Shown here: positions 13,701 to 26,890 of the stretch, piece after piece
How the letters are laid out: every line of letters begins with the position of its first letter
How positions within the stretch are numbered: the stretch's first letter is position 1
Origin: Trochalopteron elliotii
Taxonomy: Eukaryota > Chordata > Aves > Passeriformes > Leiothrichidae
NCBI GenBank assembly: GCA_024734555.1
Contig: JANPWX010000038.1
Coordinates: forward strand, 3,048,758-3,112,757
Direction of reading: 5' to 3'
Length of the DNA stretch: 64,000 nt
The notes under the pieces: model-generated
What the model was told of the DNA's origin: nothing
What the model saw: only the letters and a program-made list of their open reading frames with translations
The model's database searches: none
Made by a program: the position numbers and the translations under genes

Positions 13701-16700
13701 CATTACTTCTTAATGGCCTGAGGCTGTTCTGCTCTGGGAGTAGGCTCTCTTTTCTTAGTTTCTTCTCTGCTTTCCCAGACTGGTCACCCTGAGAATTGTC
13801 ACATTGATATTCTGTGGGTAACTTAGTGTCACCTATACCTGCCACTCTAAAAACCTTTCTCCCCTTCTTCTTGCTTCCATATTCAGATATTCCCCTTCTT
13901 TCACCCTTCACACCAGTTTTAGTGCATCTACATTTAATGCTACTACAAATCTCAACAATAATATTTGGCCCTGCAGATTGAAAGAGGTATCAGAGCAACA
14001 TCAATGTCAGAGAAAGCCTTGAGAGGGGCTAGTGGCTTCAGAAGAATCTGAAAGGGTAACTGGATCCACAGTATTCCCCAGAAGTGAAGAAATTCCATAG
14101 GAAATGGGGAAAAAAGTACGTTTGTGCATAAAGGCCTCTCTGCTGATCACAGGCATGATGGAGATTAGATTTAATGCATTTAAACTCTTTACTTGCTTTG
14201 TTTCTGACCAATAGCACTAATTTGTGTTTGTTTTCTTTAATCATAGATTTAGTTAAGCAGAAATTATGAGGCAAAGCAAACATTCATTATTATTATAATC
14301 AAACAAGCATGCTTGCAGAGAAAATGCTTGGTGATACTTTACTGTCTCTTTCACATTTAAAACCTTTTTACCTGGCATGACAAGATAATCAAGGGATATT
14401 AAATGATGTGTCCTTACATCACAGATAAAATCTTACGAACATAATGACTTACAAATAAATATGGTGCAGCATAATTTTGTGGTACTTTTTTTCATTCTTT
14501 AAACACACATTTATTACATGAATCTTCCTAGCTTATGAACATTGTTTGAACCCCAGAGATCTCATAAATGGCATAAAATTTCAAATGCTTCAAGCTTGCA
14601 AATAGTTTATATTCATCTCTCAACCTAACAAACTCCAAACAGAAATTAGCATGCCCTCATGCTTTATTGTTTTACCAGCTAGTGCTTTAAACTGATGCCT
14701 TATTCTGCACTGAAGTCATCACAGATATATCTCTACTCCGTTTCCATTAGGTCAATTAACAAATGTCTTGTTTAGATAGATATTGCAGTTTTGAGAGGCC
14801 TTTCCACCTAATTCTAAGAAACCTCAATATATCAGTAAGACTAAACTCTGGGTGAGAATCCTGTGACAATATCAAAAATCAGTAGATATCCTATTTATGT
14901 ATATTTACACATAAGTAACTGGCACTCAGTAATCTCTTAAGTTTTACAGAAAGCTCAGGTCAAAAAACATCCTCAAAGTATTCTGTATTGTTATAAAGCA
15001 GGAACATATTTTTCTGCTTTGAGTATCATCAGGTACCTTGCAAAAAATACTTGCTCAGAAATTTCTCAAAAATCTGACAAGCATTGTGGAATTCATGCTG
15101 CACAAAAACCTGTGCAAATTTGTCTGATATATCTGGGTTTGGTTTGTTTGTTTTTTTACAAAACCACAGATTGCATAACGGGAGAATACTTCCATTTTCC
15201 TGAAAAAGCACAGACGTGTAGCAAGAGAAACACATAGGAGGTGCCCTTAACAAGAGCTACAAATCAGGTAAGAGTTTTGAAGCTGGATCATGCTCCACGT
15301 GAGCTAAATACGTGTTGTTAACAGACACACACAGGTGATGAAACAGCACAACAAAAACTGAGGTACCCTGACATTTTAACTGCCAGTAACATTTCCTCTC
15401 TATCATGGACTTTACATGCAATTAGTTTTTCTTTATTATCTCAAGAGAGTCATTGCTTGAAAATTATGATTTATTACTTAACAGTTTTTTGATTAGTGGC
15501 AGGCATTTTCTCCTTTTTTTTTTTCTTGCCAGGACTGCAGTCAGGAGACAGCTATAATCCTAAAATGGAGTGCTGTGGTAAAAATTGAATCAAATAAAAA
15601 TAAAAATACTAATTAATCACCTAGGGACCATTAGGGATCCTACAAAAATCAATGATAATACAGATGTTTTCATGTTATCAGCGTATATTTTAATAAGATT
15701 TTTATCAGCCAAGAAAGCATATGCCTTTTGACAGGACACAGCAGGCTAAAGCACAACTTAAAAATCATTGACGTCACAGTTAATTAATCTCTTCTAAATA
15801 TTAACATTGCAAAATTTGCTGTCTGACAAGTCTGAGATATGCTTTTATAAAATATTTTATAAAACATTTAAATACCCTCATCAAATAGAATACCTCTGAA
15901 AAACAGGTAACTATTTGCGAAGTTACATCAATAACTAAATTGCTAGTTGTCATCAAATAATACAAAGTTAAGACTCTTCTAATTAGAAGCATTTAGAGAC
16001 AAACACATAACTAATGTTAAAACTTGAGAAATGATGCCTTGAAATGTACTTTTTTTTTATGTACAGATAAGAAACTCCGCTAAAAACTGGAAGAAGCTCA
16101 TCAGTTCATAAACAAACCCACCTCCCTTGATACCATCACGTCTCCATACATTCCTCAGAATCTCTTTAAAAAGTGCTTCTGCATGTTCCTTCCAACCAGA
16201 AGCTGCATTTTGAAAGAGAAGACAGTTGGAAATCAGTTAGGATACCAACAATTTAAAATATGGTCCAACAAATTTTATGGATGTTGCTATATACCATGAG
16301 TAGTCCAAGTTTTATTTTTCTAAGAGAAAATAAAGAGTAAGCTTACAGCTGGTATTCTGAACAGGCATGTCCTAGTACAAGGACAGGCTTTAAAAATCCC
16401 TAAAGAATAGGAAAGGCAATAGAAAACGTCTGTGGCTTTGGAAACAGCTGTTTTAGTATAGAACCTGTGTGTTTCTTTTACTCCTAGAGATTCTTTTACT
16501 CCATCAGCAACCACACAAAACCCTCTTCCCATCTCTGAAGGCTTTTTTGCAAAAAAATCAAACCCCAAACCTCAACTATTTAGGCTTTGAATCCCTTTAA
16601 CTCATAAGATTCCTAAAAACTGAAACTTACAGTCTTTTAGAAACAAGATTCTTTTCATGTGCTCACAAAGGAATTGCTTCTGAGTTACACAGGATAACCC

Positions 16701-16750
16701 CTTTAAATGTTTTACATTGGAATTGTGGTATGTACTTAAATCCCTGATAT

Positions 16751-16799
16751 TTTTATTTGGTTTTGGGTTTTTTGTTTTGTTTGTTTGTATTTTGTTTAT
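16751..16799. repeat. TTTG-rich simple repeat
   Basis: The tract consists of T and G only apart from a few A residues, with TTTG/TTTTG units such as 'ttttgtttgtttgta'. It is an imperfect microsatellite. Confidence 0.85.
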
Positions 16800-17931
16800 C
16801 TTGTCTAACAAATATGTTTTACAAGTCTTCAAGGCAAATGTTTCCAGTTTCATTCTGTATTCCAAGGTTGCATTCCAGATGTTCTGATTGAAATTTAAAC
16901 ATAGATGTCCATTTTTAAATGGTGCTAATGTGCTGTAATAGTTTTCTTGTGACAAATCATATTAAACAAATGAATTTGACAGATAAAAAATTTTTTGGCC
17001 CTTGACATTTTTTATTAAAACAAAATATTTTTAATAATATATTGGTTTGCTTGTTCACACAGCAGTAAGAACAGATGTCGGAGTTTAAAAAAGGACTAAG
17101 ACACAGTTTTTCACAAATAATTTCCCTCTGTTCAGCTAAAGAACACAAGAGCATAAGTTTATGTTACCTCATACTGAATTTTGTGCTCAAAATGCTTAAA
17201 GGAAATTGTATGTTTGGCTCGTTCAAGGATATGTCTTTCAAATATTACAGCAATGCAAAATTCAGGATAGCATGTACATAGTAGTTAGCTTCTACCACTA
17301 CTGTAGAACTGTTATTGTACTGCCAATTCTATGTTCAATCTCTTGTTAAAATTGTGTGAACAATTTCTTATGCTCAATTCCTTGAGTTTTCTCAAGATTC
17401 TTAAAAATCTATGCAAGATCCTTAAGAAGATAAATATTATCAATTGATATTCTGCAGTATCTATACTGATATGAAATATTGTGCAGATTAAAATCTATGC
17501 AATATCAAGAAACAGAATAATTTTTTTTAATCTCCAAAAGGAAAAAAAAATAAAATAAGTACACTCTAAGGCATGAAGAAGATATCCTATAAAAATTCTC
17601 AGAAATATAAAAGACCCTCCATAACAATGATTCATCATTCTTGGTATTATAACCTCAAATGGTTTAAACCTTATTCATAATTTTTGAGCTCTTGGGCTTG
17701 ACAGCTGCAGTATCATATATCTTGGGTTTGAGGAGTAACTAAATGAAGCTTTCTTACAAATACTTCACTGTATTTCAAAAATGAGTTGTATGTGGGAAAT
17801 GAATTAGTACTCAACCAGTTATAAACCTACAGGTGACAGTTTACAAGAAAAATAAAACATATATCTCCTGTAGACAGACTGTATATAGACAGACTGACTT
17901 GCAATCAACCCTTAAATCCAACAAGAACAAT

Positions 17932-18333
17932 TCAGTGCTTAGAAGCTATGAGTTTTTCCTCTTTATGCATTTCTGCAGTGCCTGCTGCTCTGGAGAAAGC
18001 AGTACAGACTGGGGCAGGAGGAGTCCTTTCCCTCTTAGTAAATGCACACCCGCAGGTCTGACAAGATATGGTCAGCAGTGCAGTCACATATACACACAAA
18101 GGCCCTAAGTCAGCAAAAGATATTAGTATCTTCTTGAATGAGTTCCTTTGGCTTTGGGAGGACCTGGAGTAAAATGGGTTCATTCTCGCATGAAGAAGGA
18201 GCGCACATCTGCCTTCCACTGGGAAAACACAGATGCTTTCCCGCTCATTTGGTCCCACACTCTTTGTGCCATTGAGGAAGACCTCAATGAGTAGGAATAC
18301 ATGCAAGAAGACTTGAAGGAAAACTATTCTCAT
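17932..18333 (-). other. Longest reading frame in the window, unproven ORF
   Basis: A 133-codon minus-strand frame begins with an ATG at 18333 that has A at -3; the same frame is open for 17 more codons upstream. Its first 21 residues (MRIVFLQVFLHVFLLIEVFL) resemble a signal peptide, although a glutamate lies within the hydrophobic run. Next comes a C-V-F-P-V-E-G-R-C segment followed by ALLLHA, which faintly recalls the first part of a Kunitz domain. The spacing is one residue short, and the later cysteines and the GGC loop are absent, so I do not call it one. The stretch has more CpG than its surroundings. It may simply be a chance frame; no family is recognised. Confidence 0.15.
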
Positions 18334-19200
18334 TTTTATAGGATAAAAAAGTGCCTCGTGTGAATGAAACCAGACTGTGAGCAACGACAGGGAGAAGGTG
18401 TCTTTGCTGCATGTAAGCGTGAGTTAACACATCCCTTTGAAACATAGGCATTTACCTTCTCTGGACACTAAAAACAGGAGGATGAGCTTAGACAAACAGG
18501 ACTGAAAACCACCATAAACACTGCATCTGACAGTGAAAGGGGTATGCAGTTTCTAACAAATAAATAGTGACCTGATTGGTACTTACCCTGGTCAACATCA
18601 GAGCTGTACAGGTTATTGACTTTCTAGCTAGTTGTGGAGGACTGGGCATAAGCGTTTTTGTCTCAAACATTTCAACAGTTACAACAGAAAAGTTGTGAAT
18701 GGAAGAGAGAGTCCCGTGGAGGTGGGGTAGTGCTGTTCTGAGGCAGTTTCCTTCTCAGTTTCTAGGGTTGTAAGTCTGTCTTGACACCCTTATTTCAGTG
18801 CACTTGTGTCAAAAGAAGGATTGAGTCCCAGGCACCTCAGTAAAAGGGTCTCCAGGACCACCACAGACCCCCAGCTTCTCCCAGCTTATTCCTGGGAGGG
18901 CTCCAAAGGGCTGATTATGCACTCACAAAAAATAGGGCACAAATGATGCAAAAAAATTATTTTACACAAGAGGAGTACATCAGGTAAAGTGTAAAAGTAA
19001 GTGGATCAGTCTCTTGTTCTCTGTTTTTTGTCAGCCCCAGAGCCAGATCATCCACAGCAGCCAGAAGAATGCAGGATCTAAGGACTGATGATCTTTTTCC
19101 TTCTCTTTGTCTCTTTCTGCTTTTATTCCTCTCCTCCCTCACTTCATCCTGACAAGAGCAGCAATCATATTCTACCCCTTGCTCTCTACTGGATGTTTCT
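18334..19200. other. GC-balanced non-coding stretch
   Basis: This part is visibly less AT-rich than the flanks (for example 18710-18920). A strong minus-strand splice donor (CAGG|GTAAGTACC) sits near 18585, and the frame before it is open, but upstream acceptors are weak. No repeat family or gene is recognised; an unrecognised old transposon is possible. Confidence 0.4.
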
Positions 19201-19282
19201 TGTAGAGCTGGGAACTTGTTAAAGTTCTTTGTAAAAGTTGGGAGTTTGTTAAAGTTCTTTAACAAAGTTGGGAGCTTATTAG
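19201..19282. repeat. 30-bp tandem repeat, about 2.6 units
   Basis: Successive units read 'gctgggaacttgttaaag...', 'gttgggagtttgttaaag...' and 'gttgggagcttattag', each about 30 bases apart. Because 30 is a multiple of three, the minus-strand frame 19298-18957 shows a matching ten-residue periodicity (NKLPT.. KNF). No protein family is recognised, so the period is most simply a small minisatellite. Confidence 0.85.
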
Positions 19283-22200
19283 TCAACACTTCTACCAAGT
19301 AAATAGTGTGTTAGTTGCTGGAGTGAATTTATACAAAATGCAATTACATAAATAATTCCTTGACATATGAACTGGTGCCTTTGTTCAGCCCAACAAGGAT
19401 TAATAGCGAGCATCATGACCACTTCCAAGCCATGACACTGATCCTCCAGGGAGACATGAAAGACCTGAGTACTAGAGTTGAAACACATTTTGGTTTGTTT
19501 CGTTTGAAGTTGGACATACTTTGTGTGAAGTCTCACTCAGAGGATTTGCTGCAAACACTGTCAGGTGCCTCAACGGTACCTTTGCTAAACAATTAAGGTC
19601 TAAAAGAACATTGTAAATGGTAATAATTATCTCTTTTAAGGAAAAGTGCTTTAAATCCTTGTTAATAGCTGTGAGAACATGAATCTGGGCTCCCTACTGT
19701 TAGTGTTATTATATTGGCATTAACATGTCACATTAAGAAAAGTAAGTTCCCCACTTGAAGGGATTAGTGCCAGCTACAAAAGACTCAAACACCTAGAGAT
19801 GAATTAGAATAGCAATAATGATGAAGCTGATCTTTCCCACTGAAAGAAATCTGAGGTAAAGCTAAATTTTTACAGAAATAATATCATCTTAAAAAGCCAA
19901 ATAAGAATCAACACTGTAGAGTAACACAAAAGTGCCTCATGTCTCAGGAGACATAGAAGCTTAATTTACCTAAATATTGCACCCTGTTACTCTTGCACCC
20001 TATCAGTTTCACAGAGGCAGTAACACTTCATTACAAACCACTGTCAAGAAGCAGAAGAGAAGTGTGGTGACTTACAAGCAAATTAGAGAATATCATCTTA
20101 GCTAAATCTGACACAATTTCTAACTAAATTTGTATGAAGAATTTCCAGGGTATTCTTCCCATTCAATTGTCCATAAAATGATTTTAAATTGGATATGTAA
20201 TAAAATTAAACTCCATCTTAAGGTCTTTACATGTGTGCATTACTAAGGAATTTTAAATTGACATGGAAGAATACAAATGTGAATATTTTTATGAGGGTTA
20301 TTTAGCAAAATTACTAAATATCACACAGGAAGAAAGGACTACCACTATAATTAACACTTTCTAGCTATTAAGTAATATAGCTATAATAGCCTTTTCCTCC
20401 TTCAATCACAGCAAATATGCCAAATCCTTATTGAAATAAATACACTTTTAACTTCACTGTTGCTTTTCAGGTCAAGAAAATGACAGTGTCTGATGCATAA
20501 TCTACATTGCATGTATGGAAAACCTAATCCTGCTCTTCCTGAATTTTTGGAATAACTAATGTTCAGTGTTGATGGTAATGCCTGGAAGAACTGATGTTCC
20601 TCTAATGTGAGGTGTAACAGCACCAAACCATGTTTAATTAATTTGGTCATCCATTCAGGGAAAATGGGATGGGTACTCTTTTAAGCCTATATGGAAAAAT
20701 TTGCTTTTATTATTTTGAATCACAATCACTGTCTCTAAAGTATCTATTTCATAATTTAAATGATTGTCAACAGCCTCTCAGTCTTTCACTTGAGAAGGAA
20801 ATTTAGCATCAGATTTATTTGAGACAGAAGAAACACTTTTTGAACTGTTCTCTGCAAGAGAAACATTTTCTAAAACTATTGCTAATGCTTGAATGAAATG
20901 TCCAGTGAGGTGAAAGTGCAACAGGGCAGTGTGCAGGTTCAAGACAGGAATGTTGTCTACATAAACGTATTTTGGAACACAGTAGAATTTTGTAGCAAAA
21001 GTTATGTCATGTCAATGGAAGCAACAAGATCCTTAGCATGTGAGCTACCTTCTGTTCACAGAGTCAGAGTTGTTGGAAGAAACTTTATTTGGCATTCAGT
21101 AGATTTAATGGGTCTCAAAATTATTGTTCTGTGCTTAAATTGTGTAAATAAGAAAGAAGCAACTCTATGGAGGTCAGATTTGTATCTCCTAAATATTGGC
21201 ATATGTGGTTCAGTACAGGCCAAGCTATTCTGTTTGTCAGTGTGAGACGTAAGTTTTCACTGACCACATAATAAAACTCCCAATTTTTTATTCAATTATT
21301 GCATTAAAAATATTTGAATGAATTCTTCCAGAAATTAATTAACATGACTTGGGTATGGAAAAGTGTATTAGCACTGGAATTACAATTTGTTTAGCTAGCG
21401 TTTTTCTTGTTTGTTTTATGATTTTCCTCAGATACAGAATATAAATACTGCTTTAACCAGCTAGTGTTGCAGAGCATGGTAACAACAGCTCACTTTAAAT
21501 GACAGTCTGTAGGGAAGTCTTGTGACCTGCTGAAATACACTATATTGTGCACTATTATGATTGTTGGAGCTCTTAGCAAGACTATACTGCTTAGTGCCAT
21601 CTGAAAGAAAATGACAAATGTCAAATAGGTGTGTATATTACCTAAAAAATGTATCCAAAAAGTGCTGCAAAGGCAATTTCCTGGTATTAAGATATGTAGA
21701 AAACCCTCAAGCAAAGGATTCATGTGCAAACATTTGCTTTAGGGAATGCAGTAAAAGAGAAAACAATTTGCCTAAAAATCCATGCCAGTGTCAAAACTTC
21801 ACTAAGGAAAGGGAGAACGTGATACTTTCACATTTCCTTAAAATACCAATCCTCCACCTCTTCTGTTTTTCTTTTTACCTTTTGTCTCCCTGCTTTGCAG
21901 TTAATTTTACATCTGAAATAGCATCAGCTAGAATAAGCAACAAAAGTATGTCTCTTTAGAAAAAATATGACTTTTGGGTAAGGAAGACACACAGTCACTG
22001 ACAAACTAAGGGATTTTTTGTTGCTGCTCTTAAGGTTAGCATTCTCATAAGCTAAATAAGGAAATATGATCCTGGTGAAAGTACTACAGAGTAGGTGCAA
22101 AGCTCAGTGGTAAACACAACCAGGAGGCTGCTTGCCTGTGAAAATTAAAAGATGCACTGAGCATATTTTCTGAGAGATTTGTTTTAGGATGAGAGAAAGT

Positions 22201-25200
22201 GAGTACTAAAAGAGGAATAATCGATCACAAAACTAGGATCACCTACTTTCATAGAAACCTTCTCAGAAAAAAACAATAGCATGAAGAAAAGATAAATGTC
22301 CTATTCAGGCTTATAAACAGGGAAAGAAAACCCGAAAGAATGGGGTTAGACTAAAGAAAAGACAAAGGAGGGACAGTGATTACAGCTTCAAATACAAAAG
22401 CCAACTGCAAAGAACAGAACAATCTTTTCTCTGTGCCTGCAAACAATGAATTATGGATTTAAAGCACTGCAAGACTGATTCATGTTAAACATGAACGGGG
22501 GCCATCATGAACAGAGCAAACTTTTCTCAGGAATCTTTTGCCTTCAGTAGGGTCTGGATGTGCACACCATGATAGATCTCAATTTGAACTTCAGATAAAT
22601 TCAGCTAGGAAGGACTCTGAAAGCTGAAGTGGTGGATGAGCACACCTTACAGAAGATTTCCTAACACTAAAAGTGCCTAACAACATACCTCCAAAATTCA
22701 TGATGGCCATACACTGAACTGCCTACAGAAAGATTATTTTTCTGAGATACCAGGTCTAAAGGAAAACCAGTGCTGAGAGGCTTCCTGAAAGATTAGAAGA
22801 TTATGAATCCACACACAAAAGCACAAAAGTTCTCACAATTCAACCTGTGACACCAAAGCCATAAAGGTCCCTTGATAGCTTCTGATGAGATTTCTCATTT
22901 TCCTTTAAATCACCTAAAACACATCTGTCTTTGCTCTAAGCATTTCCACTCAGTAGAAACCCTAGATCATATATGACTAGAGCATAAAGGGATTGACAGA
23001 TTTATATATCTTAAGGACAGAAAAAGACACTACACCTGTGTAGTCTGATCCTCTTCCTACAGGAAGAAATCATAAACACTATCAGAGAAAGCACATGTAA
23101 TTAATATGACACAAAACTGAAAGGTACCTGCTGCATGATGTCATCAAGAAATGCCTATCTAGAAGAATTCTACAACCTTTACAATCACATTTTTAATACT
23201 AATAATTGTAGTTTAAAATTATTAAGTGCAGATTGTTGTGCCTTGTCTAAAAAAAGAAAAAGGTATCATTTTCTTCATTGGCTTTCATTGTAGGATCCAC
23301 CAAACCTCTATACAGATTTTCTGAGATACATAGGAAATGATCTGCTGATCTACAATCTTTATAACAAGCCTAAATGTACTTAACTTCCCTTCAGAAGATC
23401 AATACTAACATCAAATAAAATCCAGGCTATGTATTCTATTTACATGGTCTCCTCACTAGTTCTTGGGTAAGCGAAAGGATGAGTTTGTGATAATGCATAG
23501 CCAGCCACTTCTCCCCACCAACCTGCAGACATCCAAAACTCATTCAGTAAATAGCCTCAGGTAGTTCAATAGAAGAAAAAATTTTAAATATGAATAGCAA
23601 TCACTGTATTCCTTTCATTTTTTAATAACTTTATACAAATAAAAAAAATCAAATTTCATGTTTTCATATATCACATTCTTATTGGGTCTTCCATATGGAA
23701 CCATTTCTTTCAACAGGCTATAATTCCAAAATATGCTATCAAATATGAGACAAGACAGATTAAAACAATCAAATTATTACTCCAGCCAAGGCTGCTGTAT
23801 GAATCCCACTTCTTCACTGAAAATTAAAATCATTGCTTTCACCTGCTGTCCCTACGAGAATGGCCTTTATATCGAATAGTGGTTACCATGTGTAACAATA
23901 AACCAAAATCAGGAAAAAAACCCTATATGTGGGAACAAAAAAATTACAGTTCACAAGATGACGGACACGACAGAAACAAACACACGAACTTGTCTCCACG
24001 TAAAATAGGATCCCTACTGACTCTTAAGTTTCATTGAGACTAAATATTGTAATATGCTTCACATCCATTCATGATGGTTTAAGCCTGGATCTTTTAAAAG
24101 CTTTCTTATTGTTTAAAAGAAGTCTGCTTTTTCTGTCCTACCTGGTATTATTCTAGTCTGTTTCTTTCAGAAGGTTTATTTAGTGTATTTTAATATTTTT
24201 GTTTCCCCAGCCCAACAAAGTCAGACAAAATCATATTAGGACTGCCTGTTGTTTTTTTAAGAAGGTATGGCATTTCTCAGCATTCCTGCTGCCCAGCTGA
24301 AATTGCCTTTTTAACACTATTCACAGCCTTGCTGAGTGGGTAGTTTACATTTTTTTTCCTGATTTCTTTCCACATGCAAGGATAGGCAACAAGTAAAATC
24401 AAGATGTTCTTTGACATTTTTCACAGCTTAAAGAATTAAAGTAAAAAAGCAATAAAACTGTATTTTCATTTGAGCAATCATTTTGAGGATATCTGATTCT
24501 CTATTCCTTTTTTTTAAGTGGATTATGAAAAATGTTTCCACTGAAGCAACTGCTTTCTTTCTAAGAAGATGGAGGTAGTTTCTTAAAGCAACTTACTTTT
24601 TTTAGGGACAGTATCTGCTAAATGACAAAACACTAAAACTCAACAATAATGTATAAGAAATTTATAACTGAAATTAAGGCTTTCAGTAATGAAGCACCAA
24701 AACTTTTGACATAATTTTACAAAGGAAAATCAAAAACCTTGCACCTTAGCAAGTGAAATATAAAACATGTAAAAGTGAATAAAGGCCTCTATTGACTTGA
24801 GTGTATTTTAGCTTAATCATCAGGTATTAAAACTGTGGGCTTCGAAAATCAGTACTGTAGCTAAATTTAAGAGTATCTATATGACAAGTCACAGGCTAGA
24901 AGTTATAATACCCCACAAGCTCCATTTCTTACTTATTTCAAACAATATTTTGGCTTGACAAAGATACCCACAACAGTGTCATTTGGTGCATATTCACATT
25001 TGAGACACTGTCAGAGGGAGGTGATTCTCTCTCTGCTAATCAATTACAAGGGCTGAGTATTGCCACAAGATTTCTCAGATGGATATTTCCATAGTGTCAA
25101 AAATAAGAGGAGGGAAACCTAGAGGTGGTTGTTTTGTTTTTTGGGATTTTTTTGTACTGCATCTAATATCGATTCAGTGGATAGGTGGTCATATATACTG

Positions 25201-25439
25201 AAGGCTCTATATGTCTCTGGATGTCTTACCTATCACCAGAAGAATCTTGAGATTTTAGGCTTTAAATCCAGACTGAAAAAGAACTTACATAAGGGAAAGA
25301 TAGCACCTTTCAACCCCAGCTGTCTCTAAAGGATTGCCACCACAAAAGAAATTGCTAGTGCATGAAACAGGCTGAAAGGTTGCAAAACCGACAGTGAAAA
25401 TAGTAGACACTTGAATAAATGCCATCGTTTCAGTTAGCA
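19283..25439. other. AT-rich non-coding DNA, no gene seen
   Basis: No repeat or gene is recognised. Frames at 20889-21245 (118 codons) and 21618-21959 (113 codons) have no domain signature. A strong plus-strand polypyrimidine tract and acceptor end at 21900, but the following bases are closed in all frames before the next donor (around 21979). Between 21.96 and 25.13 kb there is no frame of 60 codons at all. Confidence 0.6.
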
Positions 25440-25640
25440 GAGATCAAGTAAATTGTGCAGCATATTGGAAAGGATACATATTAATCAAAGTGCTTTGCTT
25501 AATTAGCAGTTGCCTGCCATATGCTTGGCACCTTAGCACTGCAGGACAGTTGTGGAGCTCAGTTAAGTAAACACTAGTACCAGTTGCAAGACATTTGTTA
25601 TCATTGCATATTAATCAGCAACAAAGCATCCTACAAAGAA
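25440..25640. promoter_or_regulatory. Candidate conserved enhancer (motif cluster)
   Basis: Within 135 bases there is a TCF/LEF-type ATCAAAG (25484-25490), a homeodomain-type TTAATTAG (25499-25506), E-boxes CAGTTG (25507-25512) and CATATG (25518-25523), a forkhead-type GTAAACA (25567-25573) and a POU-type GCATATTAAT (25606-25615). The stretch is not low-complexity and carries no recognised repeat. Such texture is typical of vertebrate conserved non-coding enhancers in gene deserts. However, short motifs occur by chance in AT-rich DNA, so this is an inference until cross-species alignment is made. A similar texture continues at about 25730-25935. Confidence 0.3.
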
Positions 25641-25956
25641 AGAAAAAACAACAAAAATTTTCCTGCCCTAAAAGGTGAGACAGTGCCTGAGGAGTAACCA
25701 TTTTTTATTATGCCTTCATTATTATCGAGGTCTTAAATGAGCAATGACTAATGCAGTTAAAAATATTGTAATTATTTAAGTGACCTAATGCCAGTGGTTC
25801 AGAAAAATCTGGCTGCAAAATTTGGTCATCCTTAGAAAGCATTAAATGCCCCAAGACCTTCCTCTCGGCAGTCCCTGATCTTCAACTGATAATGCATTAA
25901 CATGATCCATCTCTATCACATATGCATAAATACAGCCCTCTGTTTTCCCAGGAATA

Positions 25957-25957
<1 letters not shown>

Positions 25958-25991
<34 letters not shown>
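25958..25991. repeat. (CA)17 microsatellite
   Basis: Uninterrupted CA dinucleotides run for 34 bases. The purity of the array suggests it is likely to vary in length between individuals. Confidence 0.98.
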
Positions 25992-25992
<1 letters not shown>

Positions 25993-26669
25993 CATCCTGT
26001 ATAAAACAAGCCCTTTGTAATTTTGAAACTAGGACTCTAGGGTACAGTTCTACTCCAAAGAGTTATGATTTATAGATTACATGTTTTGCTATCCCTCAAT
26101 TATTATTTTCAACCTACAAGTAATAAGATTGGTTTTGAGCTTGACTAATGCCAGGGCACCACCCTATTAATAAATAGCAGAGCAAATTGCATCTTTTTCC
26201 ACACTTGAAGACACACTTAAAGACTGGTTTTCAGACTAAAGTCTGCTATACCTCTATGTAGGTATACCAGTATATTTAAATTTTCAAGGGTTTGTGCTAG
26301 GAACTGTTGATTCAATCCTCAGCAATAATCTACAACTGAGATTGCTCCACAGAAGCAGTGTCTCCAAATTCTTCAGGACACACATCCAGGTGTCCAGTAA
26401 TGGATCCATAAAGTATATTCCAGGGTTATTTTCTTCAGTTTTGGAGTAGGGTGCTGGGAAAACTTCATTAAGTATAATTTTTAAACAATCAACAGATACT
26501 CCATACTTGAGTTTTCATAAAATTTTAAAATTTAAGTCATTATTGTTTCTTTAAAATATGAGCTACTTGGGGATAAAGGAAAGGCCTATTTTAATTTAAT
26601 TTATTTTATAAAATGATTGCAGGGCAAAATTATATAACTACTCTCTGTGGAGGAAGAAAGGCAGTTACT
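25992..26669. other. AT-rich non-coding DNA
   Basis: There are no reading frames of note and no recognised repeat in this stretch. Confidence 0.6.
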
Positions 26670-26890
26670 AGGAGGATCATATATGAGCCTGCTCATCTCA
26701 ATATCTTTATATATGATCTGGGAAAAGGGATGACTTGTAAAGATAGAAATTATTCAGGATCATCAAAATACAAGCTTAAAGCAGTACTTGTGGGGCTGAG
26801 AGATGTCAGAGATAAAAGCAGGAGCAAATTAAATTAAATATAGAAAAGTGCATATAACACACATGGAAAAATAACATTAACATCTACAGT
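26670..26890 (+). mobile_element. Old CR1 LINE reverse-transcriptase scrap
   Basis: The frame at 26613-26837 contains EPAHLNIFIYDLGKG, matching the conserved CR1 reverse-transcriptase block of the form 'lFNIFINDLd.G'. At the DNA level 'tcaatatctttata.atgatctgg' is close to the CR1 consensus. Downstream, a shortened 'ggctgagag...gaaaagtgc' stretch parallels the CR1 segment that precedes the LTMSQQ region. Internal deletions and AT drift indicate an ancient copy. Boundaries are approximate. Confidence 0.6.

Larger units (their letters stand above)
10742..17931. other. AT-rich non-coding DNA, no gene seen
   Basis: There is no supported gene. The stretch holds a T-rich tract (13641-13700), a TTTG-rich tract (16751-16799) and many frames under 120 codons with low-complexity composition. 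A plus-strand exon-like triplet near 12796-12830 (acceptor, 28 bases, donor) and another at 15169-15270 were examined. The second is closed by stops in all frames, and the first is too short to be evidence. Confidence 0.6.

Noticed and set aside
13624..13911. Lysine-rich minus-strand ORF
   Set aside because: Produced entirely by the T-rich low-complexity tract.
17932..18333. Kunitz-inhibitor-like cysteine segment
   Set aside because: Cysteine spacing is one residue short, and the GGC loop and the remaining cysteines are missing.
21858..21979. Strong polypyrimidine acceptor followed by a donor
   Set aside because: The intervening bases are closed in every frame.
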